A stretch of DNA of 64,000 nucleotides from JAKAGZ01 sp964412105 (GTDB lineage Bacteria; Bacteroidota; Ignavibacteria; Ignavibacteriales; Ignavibacteriaceae): NCBI GenBank assembly GCA_964412105.1, contig CAYPNM010000010.1, positions 1 through 64,000 of the forward strand, given 5' to 3'. The notes under the pieces are model-generated. The model made no database searches. It was not told the DNA's origin and worked only from the letters and a program-made list of their open reading frames with translations. Below are positions 51,890-60,976 of the stretch, one piece after another (positions within the stretch are counted from its first letter, which is position 1; each line of letters starts with the position of its first letter). Position numbers and translations under genes: made by a program.

Positions 51890-54295
51890 TTAATTCCCTC
51901 TTAATTTTGCATTAAATTTATTTGTCACAGATTTAATTAATCTGCTAAATTCCTTCTCAACTTCATCCTCTGTAAGAGTTCTCTTTTCGGAATAATACTC
52001 AAGATTAAAAGCCAAACTCTTTTTCCCCATTCCAATCGATTCATTTTCGAACTGATCAAACAATTTAACGGATCTTAATAATTCCGAGCCTTCCTTCTTG
52101 ATGAATTTTTCTACTTCATCATATTCCACATTATTATCAAAAATAAACGCAAAATCTCTGATGACTTTTGGATATTTTAACGGCTCAGAGTATTTCCTTT
52201 TTTCTGTTTTGATTTTCTTTAATTCATCCAATAAATATTCAAAACAAAAAACATCCTCTTGAATATCAAATTGTTTAAGAACAGCCTTCTTTATTCTGCC
52301 GCCTCGCCCTATTTCGCTTTTTCTTGATTTTTTTGCCAAAAGCCAATCGAAGCAACAATTTTCACTGTGATAATAGGAATCATTTAAAACATTGTCAAGT
52401 AAAATCTTACGCTCAAATGTTTGAAGCATTCCTTTCAACGTATAAAAATCGGCATTTTTTTCATTTTGATCCCATTCTTTTGAACGAATTTTCCCGCTTA
52501 AAATGAAAATTAAGTTCTGAGACTCCTCAAAATCTTCAAAATTCTTTATCTCATTGGATGTCTTTTTATTGAAAATATCGCCGATTTCGAACAATTGTAA
52601 ATCCTTTTCGCCATATTTTATATTCTGAGAAATTACTGAAAGTGCCCCGGGAATCAATGAAGTGCGCAAATACTCCATATCAAGACTGAGAGGATTCATA
52701 ATTTTAATATTTTCGCCGGTCAATGCAGCCTGATGTTTGGGCTGCAGCGGATTATTAATCATTTCATAAAATCCCATTGAACAGGCAGTCTCTCTAACCT
52801 TATCCGCAAAAGATGACTCGTCGCCTTTCTCTCCTAATGTAATAGAAATTTTTGAAACGGTAGGTATACTATCATATCCATAAATTCTGGCAATTTCTTC
52901 AATGAGGTCTATTTCTCTTTCAATATCCGGTCTGAAAGTTGGAACGGATACAGTAACAGCTTTTGTCGATGTTGCGCTGATTTTCATTCCAAGTTTTTTA
53001 AGAATAGAGGTTACTAATCTGGATGAGATATAGTAGCCTAGTATTCTTTCAATTCTTTCAAATCTTATTTTTATATTCTTATTTTTTATCTTCTTGGGAT
53101 AAACATCTATATTCCCTCGTAGTACGTCTCCATCAGCCAACTCTGATATCATTTGTGCGGTTCGATCTGCTGCATAAAGCGTATTATTAGGATCAGTACC
53201 TCTTTCAAACCTATAGGAAGCATCAGTTCCCAAACCTAAACTTTTCGAGGTTCTTCTGATACTTGATGGATTAAAGAATGCACTCTCAATCAAAATATTT
53301 TTTGTATTGTCACTTATCTCGGAATTTTCACCTCCCATCACTCCGGCGATTGCAACAGGCTTTTCAGAGTCACAAATCATTAAGCTTCCGGATGGCAATT
53401 TACGTTCTTTAGAATCAAGAGTTGTGAATGAAGATTCTGTATTTGTACTTTTGACAATAATTTTTTGTCCGGTGAGCAAATCAAGATCAAACGCGTGCAA
53501 TGGTTGACCGCACTCATACATAACATAATTTGTTATGTCAACAATATTATTCCTGGGGCGTAATCCAATTTTTTTTATCCGGTTTTTCAACCAGTCAGGT
53601 GATTCTTTGATAGTAACATTCCTTACAACTTTGCCTGTATATCTGGGACAATTAATCGGATCATGAATTTCTATTGATGCAGCTGATGTTATTTTATTAT
53701 TTGATTCTTTTAATTTTATCCTGGGAAGCATAAGTTTTCGATTAAATAAGGCGGCTAAATCTCTTGCAACCCCAATATGTGAAAGTGCATCAGGTCTGTT
53801 TGGAGTAATACCGATTTCAAGAATAACATCATTTAGTCCAAGCGCTTTGGTAACTTTTGTCCCTGGTTTTAACTTTGAATCAAGAACAATTATACCCTCG
53901 TGATCATCGCTGAAAAGCAGCTCGTCCTCGGAGCAAATCATACCGTTTGATTCGATTCCGCGAATCTTTGCTTTGGAAATAGTGAAATTTCCTTTTGGTA
54001 TTATTGTTCCTACAGGAGCAAAAACCACTTTCTGATCCTTATCTACATTAGGTGCACCGCATATGACCCGGAGTTCCTCCTTCCCATCAAAAACCCTGCA
54101 TAGCGAAAGCCTGTCAGCATTTGGATGTTTTTGCTTTTCTTTAACAAGTGCGACAATAAATCCCTTGTAGGTTTCCGATTCATCTATAAAATCCTCAACT
54201 TCCAAACCTGCAAGAGTCAGTTTGGAAATAATTTCTTTTGTTGAAATTCCTTTCAGGTCAACGTATTCCTTAAGCCAGTTAAGTGATATTTTCAA
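51890..54295 (-). CDS. pheT: Phenylalanyl-tRNA synthetase beta subunit
   Basis: An 801-residue subunit forming an alpha2-beta2 enzyme with PheS. The order is KISLNWLKEYVDL, an EMAP-type tRNA-binding domain (about 40-150; PNADRLSLCRV), B3/4 editing domain, B5 domain and the C-terminal FDX-ACB domain (about 705-801; YPKVIRDFAFIF). The only suitable start is a TTG at 54295. It lies 15 bp after pheS. Confidence 0.96.
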   Translation of the reverse strand: MKISLNWLKEYVDLKGISTKEIISKLTLAGLEVEDFIDESETYKGFIVALVKEKQKHPNADRLSLCRVFDGKEELRVICGAPNVDKDQKVVFAPVGTIIPKGNFTISKAKIRGIESNGMICSEDELLFSDDHEGIIVLDSKLKPGTKVTKALGLNDVILEIGITPNRPDALSHIGVARDLAALFNRKLMLPRIKLKESNNKITSAASIEIHDPINCPRYTGKVVRNVTIKESPDWLKNRIKKIGLRPRNNIVDITNYVMYECGQPLHAFDLDLLTGQKIIVKSTNTESSFTTLDSKERKLPSGSLMICDSEKPVAIAGVMGGENSEISDNTKNILIESAFFNPSSIRRTSKSLGLGTDASYRFERGTDPNNTLYAADRTAQMISELADGDVLRGNIDVYPKKIKNKNIKIRFERIERILGYYISSRLVTSILKKLGMKISATSTKAVTVSVPTFRPDIEREIDLIEEIARIYGYDSIPTVSKISITLGEKGDESSFADKVRETACSMGFYEMINNPLQPKHQAALTGENIKIMNPLSLDMEYLRTSLIPGALSVISQNIKYGEKDLQLFEIGDIFNKKTSNEIKNFEDFEESQNLIFILSGKIRSKEWDQNEKNADFYTLKGMLQTFERKILLDNVLNDSYYHSENCCFDWLLAKKSRKSEIGRGGRIKKAVLKQFDIQEDVFCFEYLLDELKKIKTEKRKYSEPLKYPKVIRDFAFIFDNNVEYDEVEKFIKKEGSELLRSVKLFDQFENESIGMGKKSLAFNLEYYSEKRTLTEDEVEKEFSRLIKSVTNKFNAKLRGN

Positions 54296-54310
54296 TCTAA
54301 TATCTCCATA

Positions 54311-55324
54311 TCAAAACTGTTTTAAGAATCTAAGATCATTTTCAAAAAAGACTCTGATATCCGTTATACCATATTTTAACATTGCTGTTCTTTCAATGCC
54401 CATTCCAAATGCATAACCTGTATATTTTTCAGAATTATATCCGACATATTTAAAAACATTCGGATCAACCATTCCGCATCCCAAAATTTCCAGCCAACCC
54501 GTCTGTTTGCAGACTTTGCATCCTTTACCGTGACATAAAAAGCAGGTAATATCCATTTCAGCACTAGGTTCCGTAAATGGGAAAAAACTTGTACGGAATC
54601 GATATTTTAGGTCATCCCCATAAAACTGGTTTGCGAAAGAAACCAGAGTCCCTTTAAGTTCTGCAAATGTTACATCTGTATCTACATATAATCCTTCCAC
54701 CTGGTGAAACATACAATAACTTCTGGCACTTACGGCTTCGTTTCTGTACACCCTTCCGGGCATTATTGCCCTCACCGGAGGCTTTTGTTTTTCCATTAAC
54801 CTTATTTGTACCGGAGAAGTATGAGTGCGGAGGACAAAGTCTTTATTGATGAAAAATGTGTCCTGCATATCTCTGGCCGGATGATCGGGAGCAAAATTTA
54901 AGGCTTCAAAGTTGTAGTAATCAGATTCAAGTTCAGGACCTTCGTAAACTGAAAAACCCATACCCTTAAAAATCGCTTTTATTTCATCAAGGGTCTGCGT
55001 AAGAATATGTCTGCTTCCAATTTGTATCTGACTACCTGGCAGAGTAAGATCGATTCTGCTTTCTTTTGAATCAGAAGCAGATTCTAACTTGTTCTTTAAG
55101 GAATTAAATAATTCATTTGCTCTGGCTCTTAATGAATTTAAAGACTTCCCCAATGCAGGTTTTTCTTCATTGGAAGCATTTTTCAGTTCATCAAATAGTG
55201 ATGAAATGCGCCCGTTTCGTCCAATGTATTTTATTCTTAATTGCTCTAGTTGCTGCAAACTCTGAACAGATTGAAGTTCAGAATCAAAATCATTTGAAAC
55301 TAGTTTGATTTTTTCGTCAAGCAT
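54311..55324 (-). CDS. pheS: Phenylalanyl-tRNA synthetase alpha subunit
   Basis: The catalytic class-II subunit (337 residues). Motif 2 reads FRTSFFPFTEPSAEMDI, with upstream YRNEAVSARSYCMFHQVEG. Motif 3 is AFGMGIERTAMLKYGI. A zinc-like segment CFLCHGKGCKVCKQTGWLEI sits before it. A terminator-like hairpin separates it from rplT, so the pheST pair may be separately controlled. Confidence 0.97.
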   Translation of the reverse strand: MLDEKIKLVSNDFDSELQSVQSLQQLEQLRIKYIGRNGRISSLFDELKNASNEEKPALGKSLNSLRARANELFNSLKNKLESASDSKESRIDLTLPGSQIQIGSRHILTQTLDEIKAIFKGMGFSVYEGPELESDYYNFEALNFAPDHPARDMQDTFFINKDFVLRTHTSPVQIRLMEKQKPPVRAIMPGRVYRNEAVSARSYCMFHQVEGLYVDTDVTFAELKGTLVSFANQFYGDDLKYRFRTSFFPFTEPSAEMDITCFLCHGKGCKVCKQTGWLEILGCGMVDPNVFKYVGYNSEKYTGYAFGMGIERTAMLKYGITDIRVFFENDLRFLKQF

Positions 55325-55340
55325 CTAGGTGAAATTTAAA

Positions 55341-55388
55341 TTTTAAAAAGAATTCCCCTTTAAAACAATAATTGTTTATCGGGGGAAT
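55341..55388 (-). terminator. Terminator-like hairpin between rplT and pheS
   Basis: Read on the minus strand, ATTCCCC pairs with GGGGAAT, with a second inner stem (AAACAAT with ATTGTTT), and the hairpin is followed by TCTTTTT. It lies within the 71-bp rplT-pheS spacer. It could be a partial terminator or attenuator lowering read-through from the ribosomal genes into pheST. Confidence 0.65.
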
Positions 55389-55395
55389 AAAAAAA

Positions 55396-55743
55396 TTAGT
55401 TATTAGAAAAATTCACCAATTCAGTAAATGCTGATGGATTTTCAATAGCAAGATTTGCAAGAACTTTCCTGTTAATGGTTACGCCTTTCTCATCTAGTGC
55501 GTGAATTAACCTTGAATATGTAGTTCCGTTTTGTCGCGCCGCAGCATTTATTCTAATAATCCAGAGATTCCTGAAAGTTCTTTTTTTAAGTCTCCTGTCT
55601 CTGTATGCGTGAACAAGCCCTTTCTCTACGTGGTTTTTTGCGACTGTGTAAACTTTACTTCGTGCTCCCCAATAACCTTTTGCCTGGTCTAATATTTTCT
55701 TACGTCTTTTGTGTGAAGCAACTTTATTTTTTGAACGTGGCAT
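55396..55743 (-). CDS. rplT: 50S ribosomal protein L20
   Basis: A basic 115-residue rRNA-binding protein needed early in 50S assembly. MPRSKNKVASHKRRKKIL, AKGYWGARSKVYTVAKNHV and RNLWIIRINAA are conserved. It follows rpmI in the usual infC-rpmI-rplT order. Confidence 0.98.
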   Translation of the reverse strand: MPRSKNKVASHKRRKKILDQAKGYWGARSKVYTVAKNHVEKGLVHAYRDRRLKKRTFRNLWIIRINAAARQNGTTYSRLIHALDEKGVTINRKVLANLAIENPSAFTELVNFSNN

Positions 55744-55761
55744 CTCCTATCCTTTTTTAAT

Positions 55762-55953
55762 TTATTGAAGCATTATTTTTACGCGTTTTTGTTCGGCATC
55801 CGAAACCAATGTAGCGTGTCTGAGGTTTCTTTTCCGCTTGGTACTCTTTGAAGTAAGAATATGACTCTTATAAGCCTTTTTTCTTTTAAATTTACCAGAG
55901 GCAGTTTTTCTGAAAGTTTTTCTGGCACCGCTATTACTTTTCATTTTTGGCAT
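55762..55953 (-). CDS. rpmI: 50S ribosomal protein L35
   Basis: A 63-residue basic protein with the family start MPKMKSNSGARKTFR and KRKRNLRHATLV near the end. The ATG at 55953 is chosen over a GTG five codons upstream because L35 proteins begin MPKxK; AGGA lies at a good distance. It sits between infC and rplT. Confidence 0.97.
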   Translation of the reverse strand: MPKMKSNSGARKTFRKTASGKFKRKKAYKSHILTSKSTKRKRNLRHATLVSDAEQKRVKIMLQ

Positions 55954-55979
55954 AGTTTTATCCTGCACTTATTAGATTT

Positions 55980-56516
55980 TTAATTATTCTTTTTACTTTT
56001 TGTTTTAGCCGGAATTAGTATAATATTCATGTTCCGCCCTTCCATTTTAATTGGAGATTCAACTTTTCCAATTTCCTCCACCTTTTCAATAAATCTATTC
56101 AAAAGTTCTTCTCCCTGCTCCGTATAAGCCAATTCTCTTCCCTTAAACATTACAGAAACTTTTACTTTATTTCCTTCTTCAAGAAAATTTATGGCATGTT
56201 TAACCTTAAATTCAAAATCATGAACATCCGTGTTCGGATGAAGCCTGATCTCTTTAAGAACAGAAACAGTTTGATTTTTCCTTTGCAGTTTTTCTCTTTT
56301 TTGCTGTTCGTATCTAAACTTTCCGTAATCTATAATTTTACAGACAGGCGGCTTCGCTTGCGGGGCAATTTCAATCAGGTCTTGCCCTCTTTCGCTCGAA
56401 ATTTTTAATGCATCCTTTACATTAAAAATCCCTAACTGCGTACCATCAATATCGATTACTCTTACCTGAGAAGCTCGAATCTCCTCATTAACTCTTACAT
56501 TATCTTTTTGGGCGAT
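55980..56516 (-). CDS. infC: Translation initiation factor IF-3, AUC start
   Basis: IF-3 checks start-codon pairing on the 30S subunit. The 178-residue product is read from NVRVNEEIRASQVRVID through KPPVCKIIDYGKFRYEQQ to VKHAINFLEEGNKVKVSVMFKGRE, all conserved in family order. No ATG, GTG or TTG exists between an in-frame TAG and the conserved N terminus. The only suitable codon is ATC at 56516, with GAGG 6 nt upstream. infC in other bacteria starts at AUU (and AUC in Myxococcus, from memory), letting IF-3 repress its own translation. It lies 35 bp after thrS. Confidence 0.9.
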   Translation of the reverse strand: MAQKDNVRVNEEIRASQVRVIDIDGTQLGIFNVKDALKISSERGQDLIEIAPQAKPPVCKIIDYGKFRYEQQKREKLQRKNQTVSVLKEIRLHPNTDVHDFEFKVKHAINFLEEGNKVKVSVMFKGRELAYTEQGEELLNRFIEKVEEIGKVESPIKMEGRNMNIILIPAKTKSKKNN

Positions 56517-56551
56517 ATAAAACCTCTATAAATATTATTAAATCCAGTTTG

Positions 56552-58489
56552 TTAACTTTTATTTTTTATAATATCTTTAATATTATTGATAAATTCTGAC
56601 AAAGACAAAGCCCCTTTATCCCCTTCCCTGTGCTTTCGAACCGAAACGGATTTTGATTCTCTTTCTTTCTCACCAACAACAAGCATATACGATATTTTTT
56701 GGATTTCCCATTCCCTTATTTTATAGCCTATTTTTTCATTTCTATCATCCAATTCAGCGCGTATTCCGTTCTTTTTAAGCTCTTCAAATACAGTTTTTCC
56801 ATAATCCTGGAAATGTTGCGAAACGGGAATTACAACAGCCTGAATGGGCGCCAACCACAGCGGAAATTCTCCTGCATAGTGTTCTATCAGCACACCAATA
56901 AATCTTTCAAGCGAACCGAAAGGAGCACGATGAATTACTACAGGTCTGTGCTTCTGACCGTCATTTCCCACATATTGAAGATCAAATCTTTCCGGCATTA
57001 CGTAGTCAACCTGCACGGTTCCAAGCTGCCATTTTCGCCCAAGCACGTCCTTTACCATAAAGTCGATTTTAGGGCCATAAAACGCAGCCTCACCTTCAGC
57101 AACCACATAATTCAATTTCATCTCATCAGCGGCTTCTTTGATTTCCTTTTGTGCCCTTTCCCACATTTTTATATCGCCGCCGTACTTTTCTGAATCATCA
57201 TCTCTGAAAGATAGCTGAGTAACAAAATCCTTAAATCCCATCTGATCAAAAACCACCTGAATCAATTCTATAACATTACATACTTCGTCCTTCAATTGAT
57301 CTTCTCTTACAAAGATATGAGAATCATCAACTGCAAAAGATCTTACCCGTGTCAATCCATTGAGTTCTCCGGATTGTTCATACCTGTAAACAGTTCCAAA
57401 CTCTGCCAGCCTTATAGGCAAATCCCTGTAACTTCTCGGCTTTGAAGCATAAATTTGAAAATGGTGAGGACAATTCATTGGCTTCAATAGATATTCTTCC
57501 TTACCGTCTTCAAGCTCAATTGGTGGAAACTGACTATCCTTATAATAGGGATAATGACCACTTGTCTTGTATAGATTTATATTTCCTATATGAGGAGTAA
57601 TAACGGGTTCATATCCTCTTTTTCGTTGTTCTTCCCTTAAATAATTCTCGAGTGTTTCTCTTAAAATTGCTCCTTTTGGTAACCAGATTGGAAGCCCGCT
57701 TCCAACATTGTTAGAGATCAGAAAAAGCTCAAGTTCCTTTCCAAGCTTTCGGTGATCTCGTTTTTTTGCTTCTTCAAGTCTTTCGAGATATTCATCCAGC
57801 ATTTTCTTTTTAGGAAAAGAGACGCCGTAAATTCTCTGCAGTTGTTTATTATTTTCATCCCCTCTCCAATATGAACCAGAGACACTAAGCAATTTTACAT
57901 ACTTTATCCTACCCGCAGTAGGCAGATGGGGACCGGTACACAGATCAGTAAATTTCCCTTCGTTATATATACTTATAGTTTCATCATTCTCGTTAATGCC
58001 GCTCAATATTTCAAGTTTATATTCGTCTCCCTTTTCTTTGAAAAAGGAAATTGCCTTATCCTTTGTGAGTTCGACCCTTTCAAATGAATTATCTTCATGT
58101 GCGATTTCTATCATTTTATTTTCGATAGTCTGAAGATCGTTTTCACTTAATTTGGTATTAATATCAAAATCATAATAAAAACCACTTTCGATTGCAGGGC
58201 CCACACCAAATTTTGCTTCTGGATAAATTGATAAAATTGCATGTGCCATTAAATGAGATGTAGAATGCCAGTAAACTTCTTTTCCTTTATCATCGTTGAA
58301 CGTTAAAACTTTTACAACAGCATTGTTATTAATAGGCAAGTTTAAATCATGCACTATGCCGTTAACTTCAACTGCAAGGGCATCCTGAGCCAAACGCTGT
58401 GAAATGCTTTCAGCCACCTGCTTGCCGGTAACACCTTTTTCATATTCTTTTGTGTTTCCGTCTGGAAATGTAATTTTTATTTTTTCCAT
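56552..58489 (-). CDS. thrS: Threonyl-tRNA synthetase
   Basis: A class-II synthetase of 645 residues. The order is TGS domain (ITFPDGNTKEYEKG), the editing domain with HSTSHLMAHAIL, SFAVDDSHIF-containing catalytic core (motif 2 YRYEQSGELNGLTRVR) and the anticodon-binding domain from about 545. The zinc Cys is in KPMNCPHHFQIY. The start is put at MEKIKITFPDG; a longer frame would run into the tRNA-Val gene upstream. It precedes infC, as in E. coli. Confidence 0.97.
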   Translation of the reverse strand: MEKIKITFPDGNTKEYEKGVTGKQVAESISQRLAQDALAVEVNGIVHDLNLPINNNAVVKVLTFNDDKGKEVYWHSTSHLMAHAILSIYPEAKFGVGPAIESGFYYDFDINTKLSENDLQTIENKMIEIAHEDNSFERVELTKDKAISFFKEKGDEYKLEILSGINENDETISIYNEGKFTDLCTGPHLPTAGRIKYVKLLSVSGSYWRGDENNKQLQRIYGVSFPKKKMLDEYLERLEEAKKRDHRKLGKELELFLISNNVGSGLPIWLPKGAILRETLENYLREEQRKRGYEPVITPHIGNINLYKTSGHYPYYKDSQFPPIELEDGKEEYLLKPMNCPHHFQIYASKPRSYRDLPIRLAEFGTVYRYEQSGELNGLTRVRSFAVDDSHIFVREDQLKDEVCNVIELIQVVFDQMGFKDFVTQLSFRDDDSEKYGGDIKMWERAQKEIKEAADEMKLNYVVAEGEAAFYGPKIDFMVKDVLGRKWQLGTVQVDYVMPERFDLQYVGNDGQKHRPVVIHRAPFGSLERFIGVLIEHYAGEFPLWLAPIQAVVIPVSQHFQDYGKTVFEELKKNGIRAELDDRNEKIGYKIREWEIQKISYMLVVGEKERESKSVSVRKHREGDKGALSLSEFINNIKDIIKNKS

Positions 58490-58527
58490 AATCTCATTAA
58501 AAAAAATCGGAGTTGCCTCCGAGACTG

Positions 58528-58601
58528 TGGGTTCTAAAGGATTCGAACCTTTGACCTTCTGCACGTCAAGCAGACGCTCTAACCAACTGAGCTAAGAACC
58601 C
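58528..58601 (-). tRNA. tRNA-Val (GAC)
   Basis: A 74-nt cloverleaf with acceptor GGGTTCT paired to AGAACCC, D-arm with TAGCTCAGTTGGTTAGAGC, anticodon stem TCTGC/GCAGA enclosing TTGACGT (anticodon GAC, valine) and T-arm AAAGG-TTCGAAT-CCTTT. CCA is not encoded. It lies 38 bp upstream of thrS. Confidence 0.95.
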
Positions 58602-58694
58602 CGGAACCGATTTCGAAATCAGATTTAAGATAAAATGATTTTAAACTACTTATAAATCCAAAATTATCAACCTGAATTCCTAAATTTTTTATTG

Positions 58695-58780
58695 TACCGA
58701 GAGCCGGACTCGAACCGGCACGGGAATAAATTCCCACAGGATTTTAAGTCCTGTGCGTCTACCAATTCCGCCATCCCGGC
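58695..58780 (-). tRNA. tRNA-Leu (TAA)
   Basis: An 86-nt class-II tRNA with acceptor GCCGGGA/TCTCGGT (with G-T pairs), anticodon stem ACAGGA/TCCTGT around CTTAAAA (anticodon TAA, leucine), a long variable arm (GGGAATTTATTCCC) and T-arm GCCGG-TTCGAGT-CCGGC. CCA is not encoded. Confidence 0.95.
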
Positions 58781-58971
58781 AATTTAATTGGTTTTTTTCA
58801 AGAAATAAGACATTTTAAGCTTATAAATATAGAGAAAGAGCTTAATTTTTGCAAGAATAGTGAAAGGAATTGATTAAATGAGCTTAACTATTTTTAATCA
58901 GAATAATTATTTAGATCGACCCTAATACCTGAAATTAACTTTTCGGCAATATCTAAATATTGCAAATGCAG

Positions 58972-59229
58972 TCAATGCGATTTCGCTCGCTTTGTTTCGT
59001 GAATCAGAATATCCTGGATTTTTTGCATTTCGGGCACTCTTCCCTGTAAAACAACCTTATCATTTATTACAAGGCTGGGCGTATGAGTTATACCATATTT
59101 GTTAATTTGTCTCTTATCAACTACATTTTCAACTTTTGTTCTTATTCTTAGAGCCTTGACTGCTCCTTTTGTTCTTTCAATCAGTGGTCTCGAATCAGAA
59201 GAATTGTCATGCAAAACTTTTACTTTCAT
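58972..59229 (-). CDS. Thioredoxin-fold protein without CxxC
   Basis: An 85-residue thioredoxin-like protein. The cis-proline turn THTPSLVINDKVVLQGRVP, typical of small thioredoxins of the glutaredoxin-3/thioredoxin-3 type, is intact. In the place of the active-site CxxC (about residues 10-13) it reads DNSSDSRPL, and the whole protein has no cysteine. It therefore cannot catalyse disulfide exchange and may bind a partner or ligand instead. It stands alone. Confidence 0.7.
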   Translation of the reverse strand: MKVKVLHDNSSDSRPLIERTKGAVKALRIRTKVENVVDKRQINKYGITHTPSLVINDKVVLQGRVPEMQKIQDILIHETKRAKSH

Positions 59230-59386
59230 AATACCCTCATTTTAGCGATCTTTTTTTGAAATACTCAATCAATATGCCAGCTTTATAAAGAAATACAATG
59301 AAAATTTCAATACTAAATGAGATGTATTTTTTAACACATGATAAAATAGAGCTGATTTGTCCTAAATGTGAGAAACGTATTTGTGC

Positions 59387-60349
59387 CTATTTTTTCCTTA
59401 TTCTTCTCTTACTTCGCGGCTTTTTCTCCACTTTACAATACTTGTTAATTGCTTCATAGGCATCAAAGTAACCCATATCGCCGGCGACCTTTAAATCTGC
59501 ACAGCCATCCTTTTTATTTTCCAATGCGATAAAATCAAGCCCTCTTCGATAAAAGACTTTTGCATTTTTAGGATCGACCTCTAAAATATGCGAAAAATCC
59601 AGTATCGCCTCGGAAAATTTATTCATCATATTGTATGCTTCAGCTCTCATAAAATAAAGATCATTGTTTTCCGGATCGAGTTGAATAGCGCTTGTAAAAT
59701 CAGAGACCGCCCCTTCGTAATCTCCGATTATTCCCTTATCAGTGCCGCGATCAATATATGCGTTAACATCGGTTGAATCTAAGGCAAGAGCCGTTGTAAA
59801 ATCATCTATAGCTCCAAGGTGATCATCCATATCAGCTTTTACATTACCACGATTAATATAAATTTTCTTATCGTTCGGATTTAATTGTGCTGCTTTATTA
59901 TAATCTTTTAGAGCTCCTTCAGGATCTTTTAATTTTGATTTGACATAGGCGCGGCTGAAATAAACCTGCTCTTTATTGGGAAAATAGTTCACTGCCTTTT
60001 CAAGATCCACCAATGCAGGTTTGTACTGCTCTGTTAACAGCTCGCTAATGCCCTTCCCAAGATAAGCATCTCCAAAATCCGGATTAAGAGCCAGAGCAAT
60101 AGTATAATCATTTATTGCCAGGATATTTCTATTCAACATGCTTAATGCCTTAGCCCTTCCGAAGTAGGAAAGAGCATCATTGGGATTATGATCAATTGCT
60201 TTGGCATAATTAATAATTGCAGATTCATATTTGCCTGTATTATAATCTTTTGTTGCCAGATTATAATAATCAGGATTTGACGAAGAGCAGGAAAGATTGA
60301 ATATGCAAATTAAAGCAATAATATTAAATGAAATAATTATTTTTGCCAC
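59387..60349 (-). CDS. TPR-repeat lipoprotein
   Basis: A 320-residue lipoprotein: lipobox NLSC gives Cys near residue 21. About seven or eight tetratricopeptide repeats follow (SAIINYAKAIDHNPND, AINDYTIALALNPDF, AVSDFTSAIQLDPEN and others), filling nearly all of the protein, then a basic tail (KKPRSKRRIRKK). It starts at a GTG. Probably a periplasmic protein-interaction scaffold. Confidence 0.85.
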   Translation of the reverse strand: MAKIIISFNIIALICIFNLSCSSSNPDYYNLATKDYNTGKYESAIINYAKAIDHNPNDALSYFGRAKALSMLNRNILAINDYTIALALNPDFGDAYLGKGISELLTEQYKPALVDLEKAVNYFPNKEQVYFSRAYVKSKLKDPEGALKDYNKAAQLNPNDKKIYINRGNVKADMDDHLGAIDDFTTALALDSTDVNAYIDRGTDKGIIGDYEGAVSDFTSAIQLDPENNDLYFMRAEAYNMMNKFSEAILDFSHILEVDPKNAKVFYRRGLDFIALENKKDGCADLKVAGDMGYFDAYEAINKYCKVEKKPRSKRRIRKK

Positions 60350-60484
60350 GCATTTACACCCTTAAACATATATGCTTTTTTCAATTGATAGATACTATAA
60401 AAACCAAAATAATGTTTCAATTTTAATAAAAATCGAGGAAGAAATCGTAACCAAATAATTTAACATAAAAGATAAATAATGGAA

Positions 60485-60964
60485 TTATTTCTCACAGCCT
60501 CCCTTTTGTCTGGTATCTACAATAACAAGAATTTTCCAGCCGTCATCTCTCTTTACTAATTGGAATGAATCAATTCCACAATGATTTAATTTATCTCCCA
60601 GATAAAAACTATATTCAGCCCAAACAGATGCCAAGTCGCCCGAAATATGAATTACCGGATTAGTTATCCTCTCATCCCAAGCCTGCGGGTGGGGAGTCCC
60701 CACTGCATGGGCAAAAGATATATAATCATCTGTATGAATATTTGTTTTACCTAGCGAATTACCTATACTCATTAAAACAGCAGAACTATCAAATGCCGAT
60801 ATAAATAACTTTTCATTACCGAGCCTCATTCCTTCAAACATTTTTTGAATAACAGTTATTATTCTTGTTGAATCATTTTGAATCTGGGAGTAACTATTTT
60901 TTGTGAAACACAAAAGCATAAAGCACATTATTAAAAGAAATTTCAGAAGGTCTTTAAGTCGCAT
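60485..60964 (-). CDS. Secreted NTF2/SnoaL-like protein
   Basis: A 159-residue protein with a signal peptide (hydrophobic 5-20, ending near NSYSQ). The mature part has the cone-shaped NTF2-like pattern: VIQKMFEGMRLGNEKLFISAFDSSAVLMSI ... GDLASVWAEYSFYLGDKLNHCGIDSFQLVKRDDGWKI. Enzymatic residues cannot be assigned. It lies 12 bp after the TlpA-type gene, so it is probably in the same operon. Confidence 0.75.
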   Translation of the reverse strand: MRLKDLLKFLLIMCFMLLCFTKNSYSQIQNDSTRIITVIQKMFEGMRLGNEKLFISAFDSSAVLMSIGNSLGKTNIHTDDYISFAHAVGTPHPQAWDERITNPVIHISGDLASVWAEYSFYLGDKLNHCGIDSFQLVKRDDGWKILVIVDTRQKGGCEK

Positions 60965-60976
60965 CGTTGTTTCTCC

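Noticed and set aside
56699..57193. A 164-codon plus-strand open frame opposite thrS
   Set aside because: It is antisense to a clear thrS coding region and has no recognisable domain.
58490..58564. A 25-codon N-terminal extension of thrS
   Set aside because: It would run into the tRNA-Val gene, and ThrS proteins start at the TGS domain, which matches the ATG at 58489.
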